Shown here piece by piece: positions 6,158 to 6,323 of a stretch of DNA of 6,323 nt (position 1 is its first letter; each line of letters opens with the position of its first letter). Made by a program: the position numbers and the translations under genes. The notes beneath the pieces were generated by a model that was given only the letters and a program-made list of their open reading frames with translations, was not told the origin of the DNA and searched no databases. The DNA is from Desulfurococcales archaeon (GTDB lineage: Archaea; Thermoproteota; Thermoprotei_A; Sulfolobales; Fervidicoccaceae): positions 1 to 6,323 of the forward strand of contig JALTXS010000018.1 of the NCBI GenBank assembly GCA_027048265.1, read 5' to 3'.

Positions 6158-6323
6158 CTAGTCTTGCTGAGTGCTCTCTATCTGTAGGGCCAGTACCCAT
6201 AGTTTTCCTTCTGGTGTGGGGTAGTTTTCGAGGTTTTGTCCGTATAGTTTTTGTAGGGTTTTGAGGAGTTGCTGGGAGAAGGCCCTGGTGGTCTTGGGGG
6301 GTTTTTTCATGAGGCCCTGGCTG
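6158..6323 (-). CDS. C-terminal end of a paralogous surface protein with the same C-terminal module (partial)
   Basis: The frame enters from the right edge and gives 54 codons before TAG (6160-6158). The residues match the last ~52 of the 916-residue protein at about 34 identical positions, including GLMK, PP, TT, AFS, YGQNLE, YPT, EGKLW and LAL. The upstream part, outside the window, probably includes the same EF-hand/dockerin-like loop, because the match begins directly after where that loop ends in the paralog. The protein is therefore likely a second secreted surface protein, on the same strand and downstream in the same family cluster, but its N-terminal domains are unknown. Codon use leans to A-ending codons (5 of 6 Lys are AAA), unlike the AAG/GAG-rich sulfur genes beside it; the sample is small. 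Confidence 0.8.
   Translation of the reverse strand, partial: SQGLMKKPPKTTRAFSQQLLKTLQKLYGQNLENYPTPEGKLWVLALQIESTQQD

Noticed and set aside
1..6323. CRISPR array or intact insertion sequence
   Set aside because: No regularly spaced direct repeats were seen, and no ORF resembles a transposase; the hairpins present are single and unrelated to one another.

Overview
The window looks like chromosome of a hyperthermophilic crenarchaeon, possibly of the Desulfurococcales/Aeropyrum type (inference). The coding regions use AGG/AGA for Arg and ATA for Ile heavily. Starts are preceded by GGTG/GGTGA Shine-Dalgarno motifs, promoters look like archaeal TATA boxes, and genes end near T6 tracts. The largest protein is secreted and carries about twenty N-glycosylation sequons, as archaeal cell-surface proteins do. 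I see no RNA genes, CRISPR array or intact insertion sequence.

Layout. Positions 1-1088 (minus) hold the N-terminal ~362 codons of a GlcD-type FAD-linked oxidase that runs off the left edge. A 421-base spacer (1089-1509) follows, holding candidate TATA boxes, a perfect 10-bp stem-loop and a doubtful 45-codon ORF. Positions 1510-4260 (minus) encode a 916-residue secreted protein: signal peptide, NosD-like right-handed beta-helix, Ca-binding-type motif, Gly-rich linker, Ig-like domain and dockerin/EF-hand-like C-terminal module. Its start codon and Shine-Dalgarno lie inside nested inverted repeats. After a 519-base regulatory spacer, the plus strand carries a two-domain rhodanese (4780-5640) and a small TusA-like protein (5775-6032). 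Past a short convergent spacer, a minus-strand gene enters from the right edge (6158-6323). Its last 54 codons closely match the C-terminus of the 916-residue protein.

How the genes fit together. The rhodanese and TusA-like protein plausibly form a cytoplasmic sulfur-relay pair, since both families carry persulfide sulfur on a cysteine. They sit between two minus-strand genes for surface proteins that share a C-terminal module, as if a tandem paralogous pair had been separated by, or grown around, the sulfur cassette. The oxidase has no obvious functional link to the rest. The most interesting points are the shared C-terminal module, the nested structure over the start of the 916-residue gene, and the degenerate CPxP motif of the TusA-like protein.
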